Part shown: in pieces, positions 38,064 to 60,649 of the stretch
Layout: every line of letters starts with the position of its first letter
How positions within the stretch are numbered: position 1 is the first letter of the stretch
Assembly (NCBI RefSeq): GCF_002897375.1
Contig: NZ_BFAG01000001.1
Coordinates: forward strand, 62,001 to 126,000
Length of the DNA stretch: 64,000 nt
Source: Deinococcus aerius
GTDB taxonomy: Bacteria > Deinococcota > Deinococci > Deinococcales > Deinococcaceae
Reading direction: 5' to 3'
Program-made: the position numbers and the translations under genes
Notes under the pieces: model-generated
The model's input: only the letters and a program-made list of their open reading frames with translations
Told to the model about the DNA's origin: nothing
Databases searched by the model: none

Positions 38064-38417
38064 CTACGGCCTCCTCGCGTCGAGCGCCGCCACCACGAAC
38101 CCGGCGATCAGCAGCAACCCGCCGATGGGCGTGACGGCCCCGAGCCATCGCTGCCCGCTCAGCACCAGCAGGTAGAGGGTGCCGCTGAAGATGACCGCCC
38201 CGGCGAGCAGGAGGGCCGGGGCGCGGCGCTGGGCGGGCTGCGTGCCCAGGGCGAGCAGGGCGAGGGCCGCGTACATCTGATACCGCACGCCCGTCTCGAA
38301 GTTGGCGAGCAGGGCGGGGTCGAGGCGGGCGCGCAGGGCGTGGGCCCCGAAGGCACCCAGGGCCACGCCGAGCGCCGCGAGGACCGCTCCGGCCACGGTG
38401 GGGTGAAGGTTCCGCAT
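38064..38417 (-). CDS. DUF423 small membrane protein
   Basis: 117 residues with four hydrophobic helices. It begins VAGAVLAALGVALGAFGAHALR and has FETGVRYQMYAALALLALG, the family signature of DUF423. ATG 38417 is chosen as it opens the first membrane helix; the frame continues upstream only as shadow. Function of the family is not established. It converges with rnpB. Confidence 0.85.
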   Translation of the reverse strand: MRNLHPTVAGAVLAALGVALGAFGAHALRARLDPALLANFETGVRYQMYAALALLALGTQPAQRRAPALLLAGAVIFSGTLYLLVLSGQRWLGAVTPIGGLLLIAGFVVAALDARRP

Positions 38418-38631
38418 GGCGGCCAGCCTAGGGGTGGGGAAGTGGGGAATTGTCCCGGCCCGGGGTGGGAGAGCGCGCCAGCTCCCCACCTGTCTCCCAC
38501 CAGGACCCCCTTCTGCAAAAAGAGCGTCCACAAGCCGACTTTTCCCGCCCTCGCCTCCCCAGCGGGCCCTGGCCCGGCAGCGGGGCTGGGGGGCTCCGGT
38601 GGGGAAAGGGGAGGACCCGGCGGGGCAAACG

Positions 38632-38680
38632 TGGGGAAATGTGGGAATTGGTGGTAAAAGGTGGGCGGGGCTGTTACACT
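38632..38680 (+). promoter_or_regulatory. MraZ operator repeats and division-cluster promoter
   Basis: Four TGGNN boxes lie at exact 10-bp spacing: TGGGG (38632), TGGGA (38642), TGGTA (38652), TGGGC (38662), each separated by 5 nt. This is the known layout of MraZ binding sites. The -10 TACACT is at 38675-38680. It predicts autoregulation of the mraZ operon. Confidence 0.75.
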
Positions 38681-38796
38681 CGCGCTAACAGCCCGGACCC
38701 GCGCCCACACGGCGCGGGTGGGCTGCTACACATGTCTGCCTTTCCGGCCCGCCCAGGCGCGGGGCGGTGGGGGAGCCATGTGGGGAAGAGGCGCGT

Positions 38797-40496
<1,700 letters not shown>

Positions 40497-40506
<10 letters not shown>

Positions 40507-41846
40507 AGATCCACCGCCGTTCCCGCCTGATGCAGCTCATCGCCCTGGTGCTGTTCCTGACGCTGGTGTGGGCTTACGCGCAGCTCGAATGGGGTGTGCC
40601 GCAGGCTGTCAAGCGCACCGTGGTGCAGTCGCGCGGCACCATCACCGCCGCCGACGGCACGGTGCTCGCGCAGAGCGTGAACGGCAAGCGGGTCTATCCC
40701 CAGGGAACGCTCGCCGGGCAGGTGATCGGCCTGATGGGCGCGACCGAGGGCCTGGAGGGGCTGGAGGCCGCCTACAACCGCACCCTGGAGGCGGGTCAGA
40801 ACCTGAAGCTGACCCTGGACCCCGCCGCGCAGGCCGCCGCGGAGGCCGCGCTCGCCCGGGCCGTGCCCGAACATCAGGGCCAGTACGGCTCGGTCGTCGT
40901 GCTGGAGACCCGCACCGGGCGCATCCTGGCCGCCGCGAGCTACCCCCCCTTCGATCCCAACCAGTGGCGCGACTACAGCCCCGAGACCCGGCGCAACCGG
41001 CCCTTCCTGGACGTGTTCGAGCCCGGCTCGACCATCAAGGGCCTGGTCGTCGCGGCGGCGATGAATGAGGGCCTGACCACGCCGGACACGAGGTACGACA
41101 CGCCCATGCGCCGCTACGTGGGCGGGCGCTGGGGCAGCACCATCGGGGATTCCGTCAACCACCCCGGCCACCTCACCACCCGGCAGGTGCTGCGCTACAG
41201 CAGCAACGTGGGCATGAGCCACATCGTCGAGCATTTCCCCGCCGAGCGGATGCGCGGCTACCTCAGCCGCTACGGGTTCGGGAGCTACGTGGATATCCCC
41301 ACCGTGGTCACCAGCACGGGCCAGCTCCAGCCGCTGCGCAACTGGGACGACCTGGTGCGCGCCACCAACGCCTTCGGCCAGGGCATGAGCAGCACGACCC
41401 TGCAACTCGCGGCGGCCTACAACACGTTGGCGAATGATGGCCGGTACGTTTCGCCCCGCCTGGTCGAGGGTGAACCCGCGGGCGAGCGCCGCGAGGTGCT
41501 GCGTCCCGAGACGGCCCGCAAGACGCGCGAGATGCTCCAGGCCGTGATCGAGGAGGGCATTCCCCACGCCGCCGGACTCAAGGGCTACGCCCTGGGTGGC
41601 AAAACGGGGACGGCCCAGGTTTCCGAGGGCGCCAAGGGGTACGCGAGCAACCTGTTCGACAGCCTGTTCGCGGGGTTCTTCCCCGCCGACGCCCCCCGCG
41701 TGACCGTGGCCGTCATGGTCCACGGCGCCAAGGTTCAGTACCACGGCTCCATGCTCGCCGCCCCGATCTACCGCGAGATCGCCGCCGACATCATCTCCCG
41801 CTGGGCCGCCGCCCCCCGCGAGGAGAAGCAGCCCGAGAAGAAGTAA
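40497..41846 (+). CDS. ftsI: Septal transpeptidase FtsI (PBP3)
   Basis: 449 residues: one N-terminal membrane helix, a reduced dimerisation part and a transpeptidase domain. The active-site serine is in PGSTIKG (STIK), the second motif is YSSNVG, and the third is GGKTGTAQ. It crosslinks septal peptidoglycan. At 449 residues it is shorter than E. coli FtsI (588) and lacks PASTA repeats. It closes the mraZ-rsmH-ftsL-ftsI cluster before a terminator; murE/mraY and other partners are not next to it. Confidence 0.9.
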
Positions 41847-41869
41847 GAGCCTTCTGAGAGCCTGATGGC

Positions 41870-41918
41870 AGGGAGGGGAGGGAGGAGCCTTCGCCGGTTC
41901 CCCTCTCCCCCCGTTTTT
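41870..41918 (+). terminator. Terminator-like hairpin after ftsI
   Basis: A purine-rich arm (AGGGAGGGGAGGGAGGAG) can pair imperfectly with CCCCTCTCCCCCC and is followed by GTTTTT (41913-41918). Confidence 0.55.
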
Positions 41919-42268
41919 CACATCTGACCTGGATGACTGTAGCCGAAGGCACGGGCTGATGAGGGCCGTCAACCGGATTTCCAATGAAACTCAGCGGTGA
42001 TGGGCCAGAGTCGATGAGAAACTAAATGAGAGCATTAGAACTTGGCTCATGTGACCAACCACCCATAGGTCACTATTTCTGCTTCTAGAGCTCATCTGTA
42101 TTGCTCTCCCATCCGACACTTTATGAGAGAAAGGCAAAAACTTCACATGCTATACGCACCGTACCTCCTTAAGCTCACAAGCTAGGGGGGCCGGTCACCC
42201 ATGTCTTTCCGGCCTTCAAATCCATCTTGCTCGCCGGGCGCGCCGTGCGCGTGCCCGCAGGAGAATGC
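41919..42268. other. AT-rich non-coding island
   Basis: About 350 bp without a gene. The stretch from 41930 to 42185 is markedly AT-richer than everything around it. It contains small inverted repeats (GTGACC 42051-42056 with GGTCAC 42068-42073; ATGAGAGC with GGCTCAT upstream). It may hold promoters for the 3D-domain gene or a small RNA; no named family is recognised. Confidence 0.5.
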
Positions 42269-42994
42269 ATGCCCGTGACGCTCACCCGCTGGATGCGCGC
42301 CATCCTGCTGACCACCCTTGGCACCGCCAGCGCGACTCCGGCGCTTCCTGCCCCCAGCGTGGCGACGCAGGCCGTGCGCGAGGCGCTGACGCCCAAGCTT
42401 CCCGCTCCCGCCCCGGCGCGGAGCGCACCGGTGGTCCGCGCCCCCCAGGCCGCCCCGCAGGTCGTTCGTCCGGCCCAGACCCCCACGCCGCGTTCGGCTC
42501 CCGCCGCCCGTCCGGCTCAGGCCCCGGTCGCCCGCCGCGCGCCCGCCCAGCCTGCCCGCCCGGCCCAGACCCCGGCGACCCGTGCCCCCCAGGCCCAGGC
42601 GTCCACGAGCCGCGCCCAGAACATCCAGCAGTTGCAATCGCAGGTGAGCCGCAACACGGCCCGCACGGGGCGCAGCGCCATCCTCCGGGCCACCGCCTAC
42701 AACAGCATGCCGGGGCAGACTGACTCCACGCCCTTCATCACGGCGACGGGCACCCGCACCCGTCCCGGCGTGGTGGCCCTGAGCCGCGACATGCTGCGGA
42801 TGTTCCCGTACGGTACCCGCATCACCATCCAGGATCTCAGCGGGCGGTCGGGCGGCCTGTTCAACGGCCGGGTCTTCATCGTCGAGGACACCATGGCCGC
42901 CTACAAGACGGGCAGCATCGACATCTGGATGTCCTCCTACGGCGACGCCATCCGGTTCGGTGCCCGCCAGGTCCGCATCACCGCGCTCCGCTGA
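42269..42994 (+). CDS. Secreted 3D-domain protein
   Basis: 241 residues from ATG 42269 with AGGAG upstream. A signal peptide (RWMRAILLTTLGTASATPA) leads into a long Ala/Pro/Arg-rich low-complexity linker (about 30-120). The C-terminal 3D domain follows: RATAYNS, ITATGTRTRPG, YGTRITI, VFIVEDTM, DIWM and ARQVRITAL. The three aspartate-type positions resemble the YocH/MltA-C double-psi barrel that cuts or binds peptidoglycan. The linker probably spans the cell wall. An enzymatic role is inferred. Confidence 0.82.
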   Translation: MPVTLTRWMRAILLTTLGTASATPALPAPSVATQAVREALTPKLPAPAPARSAPVVRAPQAAPQVVRPAQTPTPRSAPAARPAQAPVARRAPAQPARPAQTPATRAPQAQASTSRAQNIQQLQSQVSRNTARTGRSAILRATAYNSMPGQTDSTPFITATGTRTRPGVVALSRDMLRMFPYGTRITIQDLSGRSGGLFNGRVFIVEDTMAAYKTGSIDIWMSSYGDAIRFGARQVRITALR

Positions 42995-43303
42995 ACCGCC
43001 TTCCTGTCCGCGTGGGCTGATCCTGGAGATCGCCCGCGCGGTTTTTGGCCTCGTCCCCGCGCGGCGCGTTGTCTGGGCCCAGCCTCGTTCATGACAAGGA
43101 GCGGCGTCACCGTGAGTGTGGCGAAGGGTCCCTGGCCGCCGGGCCGGAATGGCCTCGCCTCTGGCTCAGCCTGACCGTCTCTTTCGGACCACGCGAAACT
43201 GACCTCTGCTGGCCGCCTGAAAGGAACTCCCCCCGTCCGGTGCCGCGGGTCCGGGCCGGGGGCGGCGCACCCCGTTCCTGCTCCTCTGGTATCCTCCGCA
43301 GAC
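42995..43303. other. Intergenic, nothing recognised
   Basis: About 309 bp between the 3D-domain gene and the ABC permease. Only a TATCCT box (43290-43295), 8 nt before the permease GTG, stands out as a likely leaderless promoter. Confidence 0.5.
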
Positions 43304-44476
43304 GTGCCCCGCCCTGTCCCCGACCTCGCCTGGATGCTGGCCCGCGCGCACCTGGCCCGGAGGCGGACCCAGAACCTCCTGACCGTCCTGGGGATCGCGG
43401 TGGGCGTGATGGTCCTGATCGCCGCGCTGAGCCTGACGAACGGCTTCACCCGCGCCCTGGTGGACGCGACCCTCCGCGCCAGCCCGCACCTGAGCCTGAC
43501 GGCCTTCACCCCCTCGCCGCGCGACCCCGGGCTGGAGACCGAGATGCGCGCCGACCCCCGGGTGAGCGCCTTCGTGCCCTTCCTGGGCGACAAGGGGCTG
43601 CTGACCCGGCCAGCGTCGGCGGGGCGGGCGGCGGGGGTGGACTTCACCACCCTGTTCGGGGTGACGCCCGCCGCCGCGGAGGTCCTGCGCCTCAATCCCC
43701 AGGAGGGCACGCTGCTGCGCACGCTCGGGCCCAATGAGGTGCTCCTGGGCGCCGCCCTGGCCCGCAGCGTCGGGGCCTTCACGGGCGACGAGGTGCGGCT
43801 GCTCAATTCGGCCCAGCGCCGGGCCACCCTGCGGGTGAAGGGGGTCTTCAGCACGGGCAACTACCTGATCGACTCCGGGTACGCCTTTACCAGCCTGGGG
43901 ACCCTTCAGGCCCTCCAGGGGACGGCGAACATCAGCGGCTACCAGCTCCGGCTGCGCGACCCGGACAGCGCCCCGGCGGTGGGCGACGCCCTCACGCGCA
44001 CCCGGCCCTACACTTCCGTCCCCTGGCAGAGCCTGTACGGCACGCTGCTCGACCAGCTCGCCCTGCAAAAGCGGGTGATCGCCTTCGTGGTGTTCCTGAT
44101 CGTGATCGTGGCGGCCTTCGGGATCGCCAACGTGCTGACCCTCGCCGTGTTCGAGAAGACGCAGGAGATCGCCATCCTGCGGGCGGTGGGCGCCACGCGC
44201 GGGCTCATCACCCGCACCTTCCTGATCGAGGGGGCGCTGCTGGGGCTGGGCGGCCTGCTGCTGGGGAACCTGCTGGGCCTGGGCATCAGCGCGTACTTCA
44301 CCGTGCGGCCCTTTCAGCTTCCGGGCGACCTGTACTTCATCACGGCGCTGCCGGTCGAGGTGCGCGCGGGCGACCTGCTGTGGGTGAACGCGGTGGGCCT
44401 GGGGACGACCCTGCTCGCGGCCCTGATCCCGGCCCGCCGTGCGGCGGGTGTGGAACCGGCGCGCATCATCCGCTGA
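43304..44476 (+). CDS. ABC transporter permease (MacB/LolC type)
   Basis: 390 residues. A first membrane helix near 25-45 (LLTVLGIAVGVMVLIAALSL) is followed by a large periplasmic MacB_PCD-like domain. Three helices come near the end, in the FtsX domain, with EIAILRAVGATRGLI as its signature cytoplasmic loop. Such permeases release lipoproteins or expel substrates by mechanotransmission and need an ATPase encoded elsewhere. Start GTG 43304 follows a TATCCT box. No partner ATPase is adjacent. Confidence 0.85.
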   Translation: MPRPVPDLAWMLARAHLARRRTQNLLTVLGIAVGVMVLIAALSLTNGFTRALVDATLRASPHLSLTAFTPSPRDPGLETEMRADPRVSAFVPFLGDKGLLTRPASAGRAAGVDFTTLFGVTPAAAEVLRLNPQEGTLLRTLGPNEVLLGAALARSVGAFTGDEVRLLNSAQRRATLRVKGVFSTGNYLIDSGYAFTSLGTLQALQGTANISGYQLRLRDPDSAPAVGDALTRTRPYTSVPWQSLYGTLLDQLALQKRVIAFVVFLIVIVAAFGIANVLTLAVFEKTQEIAILRAVGATRGLITRTFLIEGALLGLGGLLLGNLLGLGISAYFTVRPFQLPGDLYFITALPVEVRAGDLLWVNAVGLGTTLLAALIPARRAAGVEPARIIR

Positions 44477-44643
44477 CGCCGCCCTGAACCCCGGGCACGC
44501 CTGACCCCAAGAGAATGTGAAAAACTTCGTGTCAGACGGTCATCACCTTCCTGACGGTGGCCTGAAGCACCATTAACATTCACCCCCGGGGGGCTCATGG
44601 CCCGTCAAGTTGCCCCCCGTAACCTCTTCCTCGGAGGTACCAC

Positions 44644-45672
44644 ATGAAGAAGCTTCTGATGATCCCGGCCGCGATGCTGCTCGGCACCGCCGCCGCCGCC
44701 CCCAAGATCAGCGCCCAGAGCATCATCGTGAACCCCGTCCAGCCCGACCTGGCCGTGAGCGTTCGCGTGGACAAGGACCCCAGCGGCAACGCCACGCCCA
44801 CCTACCGCACGGGCGAGAACATCCGCATCAGCACGACCGTCAACCGCGACGCCTACGTGTACCTGTTCAACGTGGACGCCAACGGGGAAGTGACCCAGAT
44901 CCTCCCCAACCGTCTGAACGGCAGCAACTTCGTGAAGGCGAACACCACGGCCGTCTTCCCCGCCCCCGGCGCCAACTTCACCTTCACGGTGGGCGAGGAC
45001 GTGGGCCTGAACAAGGTCCTCGCGCTCGCCAGCCTGACCGAGCTGAACCTCGACCAGATCAGCTCCTTCAAGACCCAGCAGGACCAGTTCGCCACCGTGA
45101 AGGCCAAGGGCCAGCAGCAGCTCGCCCAGGCGCTGAGCATCGTGGTGAACCCCATTCCCCAGAACAGTTGGGTGAGTGACACCGCCTTCTTCAACGTCGA
45201 GGCGCGCACCCCCGTGCAGACGGGCAGCCTGTTCGTGGGCACGAACGTCGCCAACGCGACCGTGATCCTGAACGGCCAGCGCCTGGGCAGCGCGAACACC
45301 ACCTTCACGAACATCCGCCCCGGCTCCTACCCGGTGCGCGTGCAGGCCCCCGGCTTCCGCGACTACACCACCACCATCACGGTGCGCGCGGGTGCCACCA
45401 CCAACCTGAACGTCGAGTTCGCGCAGGTCGTCACGCCCGCCCCGGCCCCCGTGGTCAGCAACCAGTTCACCCTGTCCATCCGCAGCAGCGTGAACGGCGC
45501 CCGCGTGTTTGTGGACGGCCAGGAGGTCGGCACGATTCGCAACGGCGGCCTGACCGTCGAGGTGGACCGCGGCGCGACCGAGGTTGTGCTGATCGCCCCC
45601 GGCTACCAGACCTTCGTGGGCCGCTACAACGTGACCCGCGACGCCCAGATCACCATCACCCCCACCCGCTAA
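44644..45672 (+). CDS. Secreted DUF4384/PEGA-domain protein
   Basis: 342 residues behind GGAGG. A signal peptide ([20 protein letters not shown]) is followed by a DUF4384-type domain ([27 protein letters not shown]) and two PEGA repeats: [20 protein letters not shown] and [24 protein letters not shown] domains are found in surface-layer-associated proteins. The codons are strongly biased to C-ending forms and the ribosome site is strong, suggesting an abundant envelope protein. Confidence 0.85.
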   Translation: MKKLLMIPAAMLLGTAAAAPKISAQSIIVNPVQPDLAVSVRVDKDPSGNATPTYRTGENIRISTTVNRDAYVYLFNVDANGEVTQILPNRLNGSNFVKANTTAVFPAPGANFTFTVGEDVGLNKVLALASLTELNLDQISSFKTQQDQFATVKAKGQQQLAQALSIVVNPIPQNSWVSDTAFFNVEARTPVQTGSLFVGTNVANATVILNGQRLGSANTTFTNIRPGSYPVRVQAPGFRDYTTTITVRAGATTNLNVEFAQVVTPAPAPVVSNQFTLSIRSSVNGARVFVDGQEVGTIRNGGLTVEVDRGATEVVLIAPGYQTFVGRYNVTRDAQITITPTR

Positions 45673-45691
45673 GCTCCAGATCAGGCCACAG

Positions 45692-45720
45692 CACCCCTGC
45701 CCGGGCGGCGGGGGTGTTTG
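45692..45720 (+). terminator. Terminator-like hairpin after the PEGA gene
   Basis: CACCCCTGCC pairs with GGCGGGGGTG around CGGG, one G-U pair, then TGTTTGCT. Confidence 0.55.
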
Positions 45721-45948
45721 CTGTGGTCCGCCGTGGGAGCCCCGGAGGGCTGCTGACAGAGGGCCGGGGCGAGGGGGCCTGCGAACCGCTTGAACACCCG
45801 CGAGATCGCTCGCCGTCCTGCTCAACCGCGGCCCGCTCACTCCCCCCGGCAAGCAGCTCTGCGTGTCAAGGGGGAGGGGCCAGCGAGCAGGAGCTCCCGT
45901 TCTGGAACGGCTCTTCGGGGCTGACGCTCGGGAGCCCCGCTTTTCGAG

Positions 45949-47162
<1,214 letters not shown>

Positions 47163-47322
47163 TCGCTCATGCTAATCGCCGGGGTGAGAAAGTCCGTGTC
47201 TAGGCCGGGATTTGCTGGGAACACCTGCTGGGCGGAAAGAGTCGAGTCCCCAGCCAGAGGTCCGGCGGGCCGCTCACCCCCGCTTCACCGTTCGTCAGGC
47301 AGCGTGTGTTGAACTGTGCCCT

Positions 47323-47802
47323 ATGCACAGAATCCCAGCCGCTTCCCTCCTGGCCGCGCTGCTCGGCGCCAGCCTCTCGGCGGGGGCGGCGAACACACCG
47401 GCCAGTCCACCTCCCGCCTGGACCACAGCCACTCTCGCCACCGCCAGGTACGTCATTCTCGACCCGCGCATCGAGGGGAACCCTAACCTCCTGAACAGCG
47501 AGCAGCGGGTGGGCATTCTCGCGGCCATGCGGCGGGACTCGGCGGGGGCAATCAAGCGGCGGTATCCGCGGGCCACCATCGTCGCCGATGCCGGGACCCC
47601 CGGCGTGATCCGGGTAACGCCCGTCCTCGTCACCCCGAACGCCCTGGTCCCCTGGGCCAAGCTCACCGCCCGGCTCCAGTTCGACCTGGGGGGGGGCCAG
47701 CAGGTCACCCTGGACGATCAGTTCGGCCTCCTGACCCTCTGGCAGCAGCAGGGCCAGGCCGCCAACTACACCTACGACCGGCTCGTTCAGAGGATGCCCT
47801 GA
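47323..47802 (+). CDS. Secreted hypothetical protein, 159 aa
   Basis: ATG 47323 opens a signal peptide (RIPAASLLAALLGASLSAGA). The mature part has a pattern of alternating strands (YVILDPRIEG, GVIRVTPVLVTPNALV) and ends QGQAANYTYDRLVQRMP. No domain is recognised. The frame extends upstream to 47212, but the signal peptide defines this start. Confidence 0.7.
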   Translation: MHRIPAASLLAALLGASLSAGAANTPASPPPAWTTATLATARYVILDPRIEGNPNLLNSEQRVGILAAMRRDSAGAIKRRYPRATIVADAGTPGVIRVTPVLVTPNALVPWAKLTARLQFDLGGGQQVTLDDQFGLLTLWQQQGQAANYTYDRLVQRMP

Positions 47803-47864
47803 CCCGAGTTAAGCGCCCCTTCACGCGCCCTGGCCCCCCCGCCGGGGCGTGTTAGCTTCGCCCC

Positions 47865-48578
<714 letters not shown>

Positions 48579-48694
48579 GGGAGAGGAAGCAACCCCTACT
48601 GCCTCCCGAACGCCTTACCCGGCTTGATGGGAGGACCCGTAAGGCCGGTTTTAAAACCTTGCGCCGTTCCTGCCGGAAATGAGAGGATCAGTTC

Positions 48695-49084
48695 ATGCGA
48701 CTGGGACCTTGTTGGTTTTGCGGGATGGTGCCGGCGGATGATAAGGAGCATCTTTACCCTGGAAGGCCAGGCAGCAGGACGGTATACGCTTGCCACGAGT
48801 GCAACCTAAAGAAGGAGGCTCAGCGGCTCAAGTTCGGCCCTCCTGGCAATTACAACTGGAACGTTGATGAATTCCGTCGTGTGGTTGCCTGGCGACTTGG
48901 GTTGGATTACCGAACCTTTTTGTTTTATGGCGAGCAAGTAGAACGTATGAACCCAGCGTCGCCCCCTATGCCGTTTCTCATTCCTGGTCCTTCAGAGCTG
49001 GAACGGAGCAGCCGAACGAGCCGTTGTCCTGACCTTCCTGCTCACCGGGGAGGGCGGGACAATTCCGAAGTGGAAGACTGGTGA
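48695..49084 (+). CDS. Four-cysteine treble-clef-like hypothetical protein
   Basis: 129 residues with GAGAGGAT upstream. Two cysteine pairs, CWFCG at the N-terminus and CHEC about 30 residues on, look like an HNH- or HNH-like zinc treble clef; the histidine in KEHLYPGR might be catalytic. Base composition from about 48600 to 49190 is visibly lower in GC, with non-preferred codons (TTT, GTT, AAT), which suggests recent acquisition. The C-terminus looks disordered. Function not established. Confidence 0.6.
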   Translation: MRLGPCWFCGMVPADDKEHLYPGRPGSRTVYACHECNLKKEAQRLKFGPPGNYNWNVDEFRRVVAWRLGLDYRTFLFYGEQVERMNPASPPMPFLIPGPSELERSSRTSRCPDLPAHRGGRDNSEVEDW

Positions 49085-49272
49085 TAGGCGGTGCGTGTAG
49101 AAGGTAGCGCGTGCACTCGCCTTGTCCTTTGGAGATAACTCCCCCTCTTCCCGCTTAATCAGTCCGAATTCTGGCGTATGTAGGCTTCGGAGTCGCCGGC
49201 CCCGGGTCGCGCAGCCCACGGTCATCGCCGTGCCGACACCCGGTCTCAGGCGGCCCTGCTAGAATGCCCCGC

Positions 49273-49691
49273 GTGTACACGAACCGCCGCGCCCATCACG
49301 AATATGAGCTGTTGGACCGCTTCGAGGCGGGCATCGCTCTGACGGGCAGCGAGGTCAAGAGTGTCCGGGCGGGCGGGGTGGACTTCCGGGACGCCTTTGC
49401 GCGTCTGAATAACGGCAATATCGAGCTGGAGGGCCTCTACATTCCCACCTACACCGAAGCCACGTACAACAACCACGAGCCCCGCCGCCCCCGCCGGTTG
49501 CTGCTGCACCGCGAGGAGATCGGCAAGCTCCGGCGCGCCCTGGAGCAAAAGGGCCTGACGCTGGTGCCCACCAAGCTCTACCAGAAGGGCCGGGTCTTCA
49601 AGGTGGAACTCGCCCTGGCGCGGGGCAAGAAGCTGCACGACAAGCGCCGGGCCGAGGCGGAAAAGGTCGTGCGGCGGGAGCTGCGCGAGCT

Positions 49692-49695
<4 letters not shown>
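49273..49695 (+). CDS. smpB: tmRNA-binding protein SmpB
   Basis: About 140 residues. Hallmarks are NRRAHHEYEL, TGSEVKSVRAGGVDF, NHEPRRPRRLLLH and the basic tail ARGKKLHDKRRAEAEK. It escorts tmRNA to stalled ribosomes. GTG 49273 is preferred to the ATG at 49264, since TAGAAT (49260-49265) overlaps that ATG and ends 7 nt before the GTG. The gene overlaps the next by 4 bp. Confidence 0.93.
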
Positions 49696-51610
<1,915 letters not shown>

Positions 51611-51621
51611 CCCCCGGCCCC

Positions 51622-54923
<3,302 letters not shown>

Positions 54924-54927
<4 letters not shown>

Positions 54928-56117
54928 GCACCCGCTCTGTCGCCGCCGGGGAGCGCCGCTTCGAGCGGGATGCCCTTACCTGGGCCGTCTACCTGCTCCT
55001 GGGCTATTTCGGCTTCCTGATCAACGTGCTGGGGCCGCTGGTGCCCTTCCTGCGCGAGAAGCTGGGTCTCACGTATGCCCAGGCGAGCCTGCACACGAGC
55101 GCCTTTGCGGTCGGCCTGCTCGTTGCCAGCGTGACGGCGGATCGGCTGGCGGCCCGCCTGGGGGACCGACTGTTGCTCTGGGGCGGGGCGGTGGGAATGG
55201 CGGTCGGCGCCGTGCTGCTCGCGGTCGCCCCCACCTTCCTCCTCAGCGTGCTGGGCACCCTGGTCATGGGCACGCTGGGCTCCCTGACGCTCGTGCAGGT
55301 GTCGGCGGTGCTGGCCCGGCGCCACGGGGAGGGACGCGGACGGGCCTTTGCGGAGGCCAACGCCATCTCCAGCCTGTGCGGCGTCCTGGCCCCGCTGGCG
55401 GTGGGGGGAGCGGTCGCCGCCGGGCTGGGTTGGCCCGCCGTGCTGTGGTTCGCGGTGGCGGCGCTGGTGGTACTCGCCCTGGCGTTTGGCCGGGTTACCT
55501 TTCCGGGGCGCAGTGGCGGGGGCGCGAGATCACGGACCCCCCTGCCCGCCCGCTACTGGCGCTACTGGGCGCTGCTCCTCCTCGCCGTGGCGGTGGAGTT
55601 CGGCGTGGGGTTCTGGGGGGCGGACTTTCTGCGCGTGGTCGCGGGCTTCCCGCGGGCGGCGGCGGCCACTGGCGCGGGCGCCTTCCTGCTGGCGATGCTC
55701 GTCGGGCGGGTGGTGGGTGGGGCGCTCGTGTCGGTGTGGCCCGCGCCCCGGGTGGTGGCCCTTTCCCTGTTGACCGCGCTGCTGGGCTTTCTGCTGTACT
55801 GGCTGCCCGACTTCACCGTGACCCGCGTGCTCGGCCTCTTCGTCACTGGCCTCGGGATTGCGAACCTCTACCCGGCCCTGCTCTCGCTCGCGGTGGGGAC
55901 CGCCCCGGGGCAGGAGGACGTGGCGAGTGCCCGCGCGGCCCTGGCCTCCGGCCTCGCCATCCTGCTCGCGCCCTTTGCGCTGGGCGCCGTGGCCGACGCC
56001 TCATCCCTGTTCGCGGCGCAGATCGTCGTCCCCGCGCTGCTGATGATCGCGGGCGCGGGCTTGTGGTGGGTGGGGCGGCAGGAGAAGGCCGGGGCCGTGT
56101 CGCCGCCGCGTCCCTGA
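54924..56117 (+). CDS. Major facilitator superfamily transporter
   Basis: 397 residues from GTG 54924, overlapping the smc stop. About 12 helices; the motif-A-like loop is ADRLAARLGDRL between helices 2 and 3. The overall layout resembles sugar- or CynX/NIMT-like MFS carriers. The substrate cannot be inferred. Translation is coupled to smc, which looks accidental to function. Confidence 0.83.
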
Positions 56118-56126
56118 GTTCCCAGC

Positions 56127-56683
56127 CTACTCCCGGACTCCGCGAAACATCACCGGAACGCCCATCTGACACAGGGGACACCCATCCGCCGGGAAGGTCT
56201 GGAAAGGGGCCTGGGTCAGCGTCGCCAGCCGTTCGCCGTCCAGAGGGGTGCGGCTGAGCCACGCGCTCACACCCAGGACTGTGTGCCCCTCCCGCCGCAG
56301 GAAGGCGAGGACGGCCCGCGCGTCCGTGCCGGTACACACAAGGTCATCCACGTACACGACCCGCCCGCCGGGCTCGGGAATGTGCATGCGGTGCCAGCCC
56401 ATTGCCTCGCCGGTCAGGGGAAACGCCACCGGGAGGTGGAGGTGGCGGGCCACGAAGGAGGCCAGCACCGCGCCGCAGGCGGGGGCACCGGTCAGCAGTG
56501 TCGCCCCGGGAAAAGCGGCGTGGAGAGCTTCGGCCTGCATGGCGGCCACCTCGTCCAGCCCCGCCGGGTCGCGCATCAGCTCGCCCTTCTCGATCCAGCC
56601 ATCCGCGTGCAGGCCGTGACGAAAGACCGTGTGCCCCCGCCGGAACGCGCCCCGTTCGGCCAGCAACCCCAGCAGGTCCACCC

Positions 56684-56687
<4 letters not shown>
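56127..56687 (-). CDS. Orotate-phosphoribosyltransferase-like protein
   Basis: 186 residues from GTG 56687 (GTGA overlap with sbcC). The PRPP-binding loop is VVYVDDLVCTGTDA, and FRHGLHADGWIEKGELM resembles the OPRT N-terminus. A CPLC motif near the C-terminus could hold a metal. It may be OrPRT or a related purine/pyrimidine transferase; position gives no further hint. Confidence 0.75.
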
Positions 56688-60600
<3,913 letters not shown>

Positions 60601-60649
60601 GACGGAAAAAGATAGCATGTGGACGAGCTTGGCGGCGTACCGTAACCCC

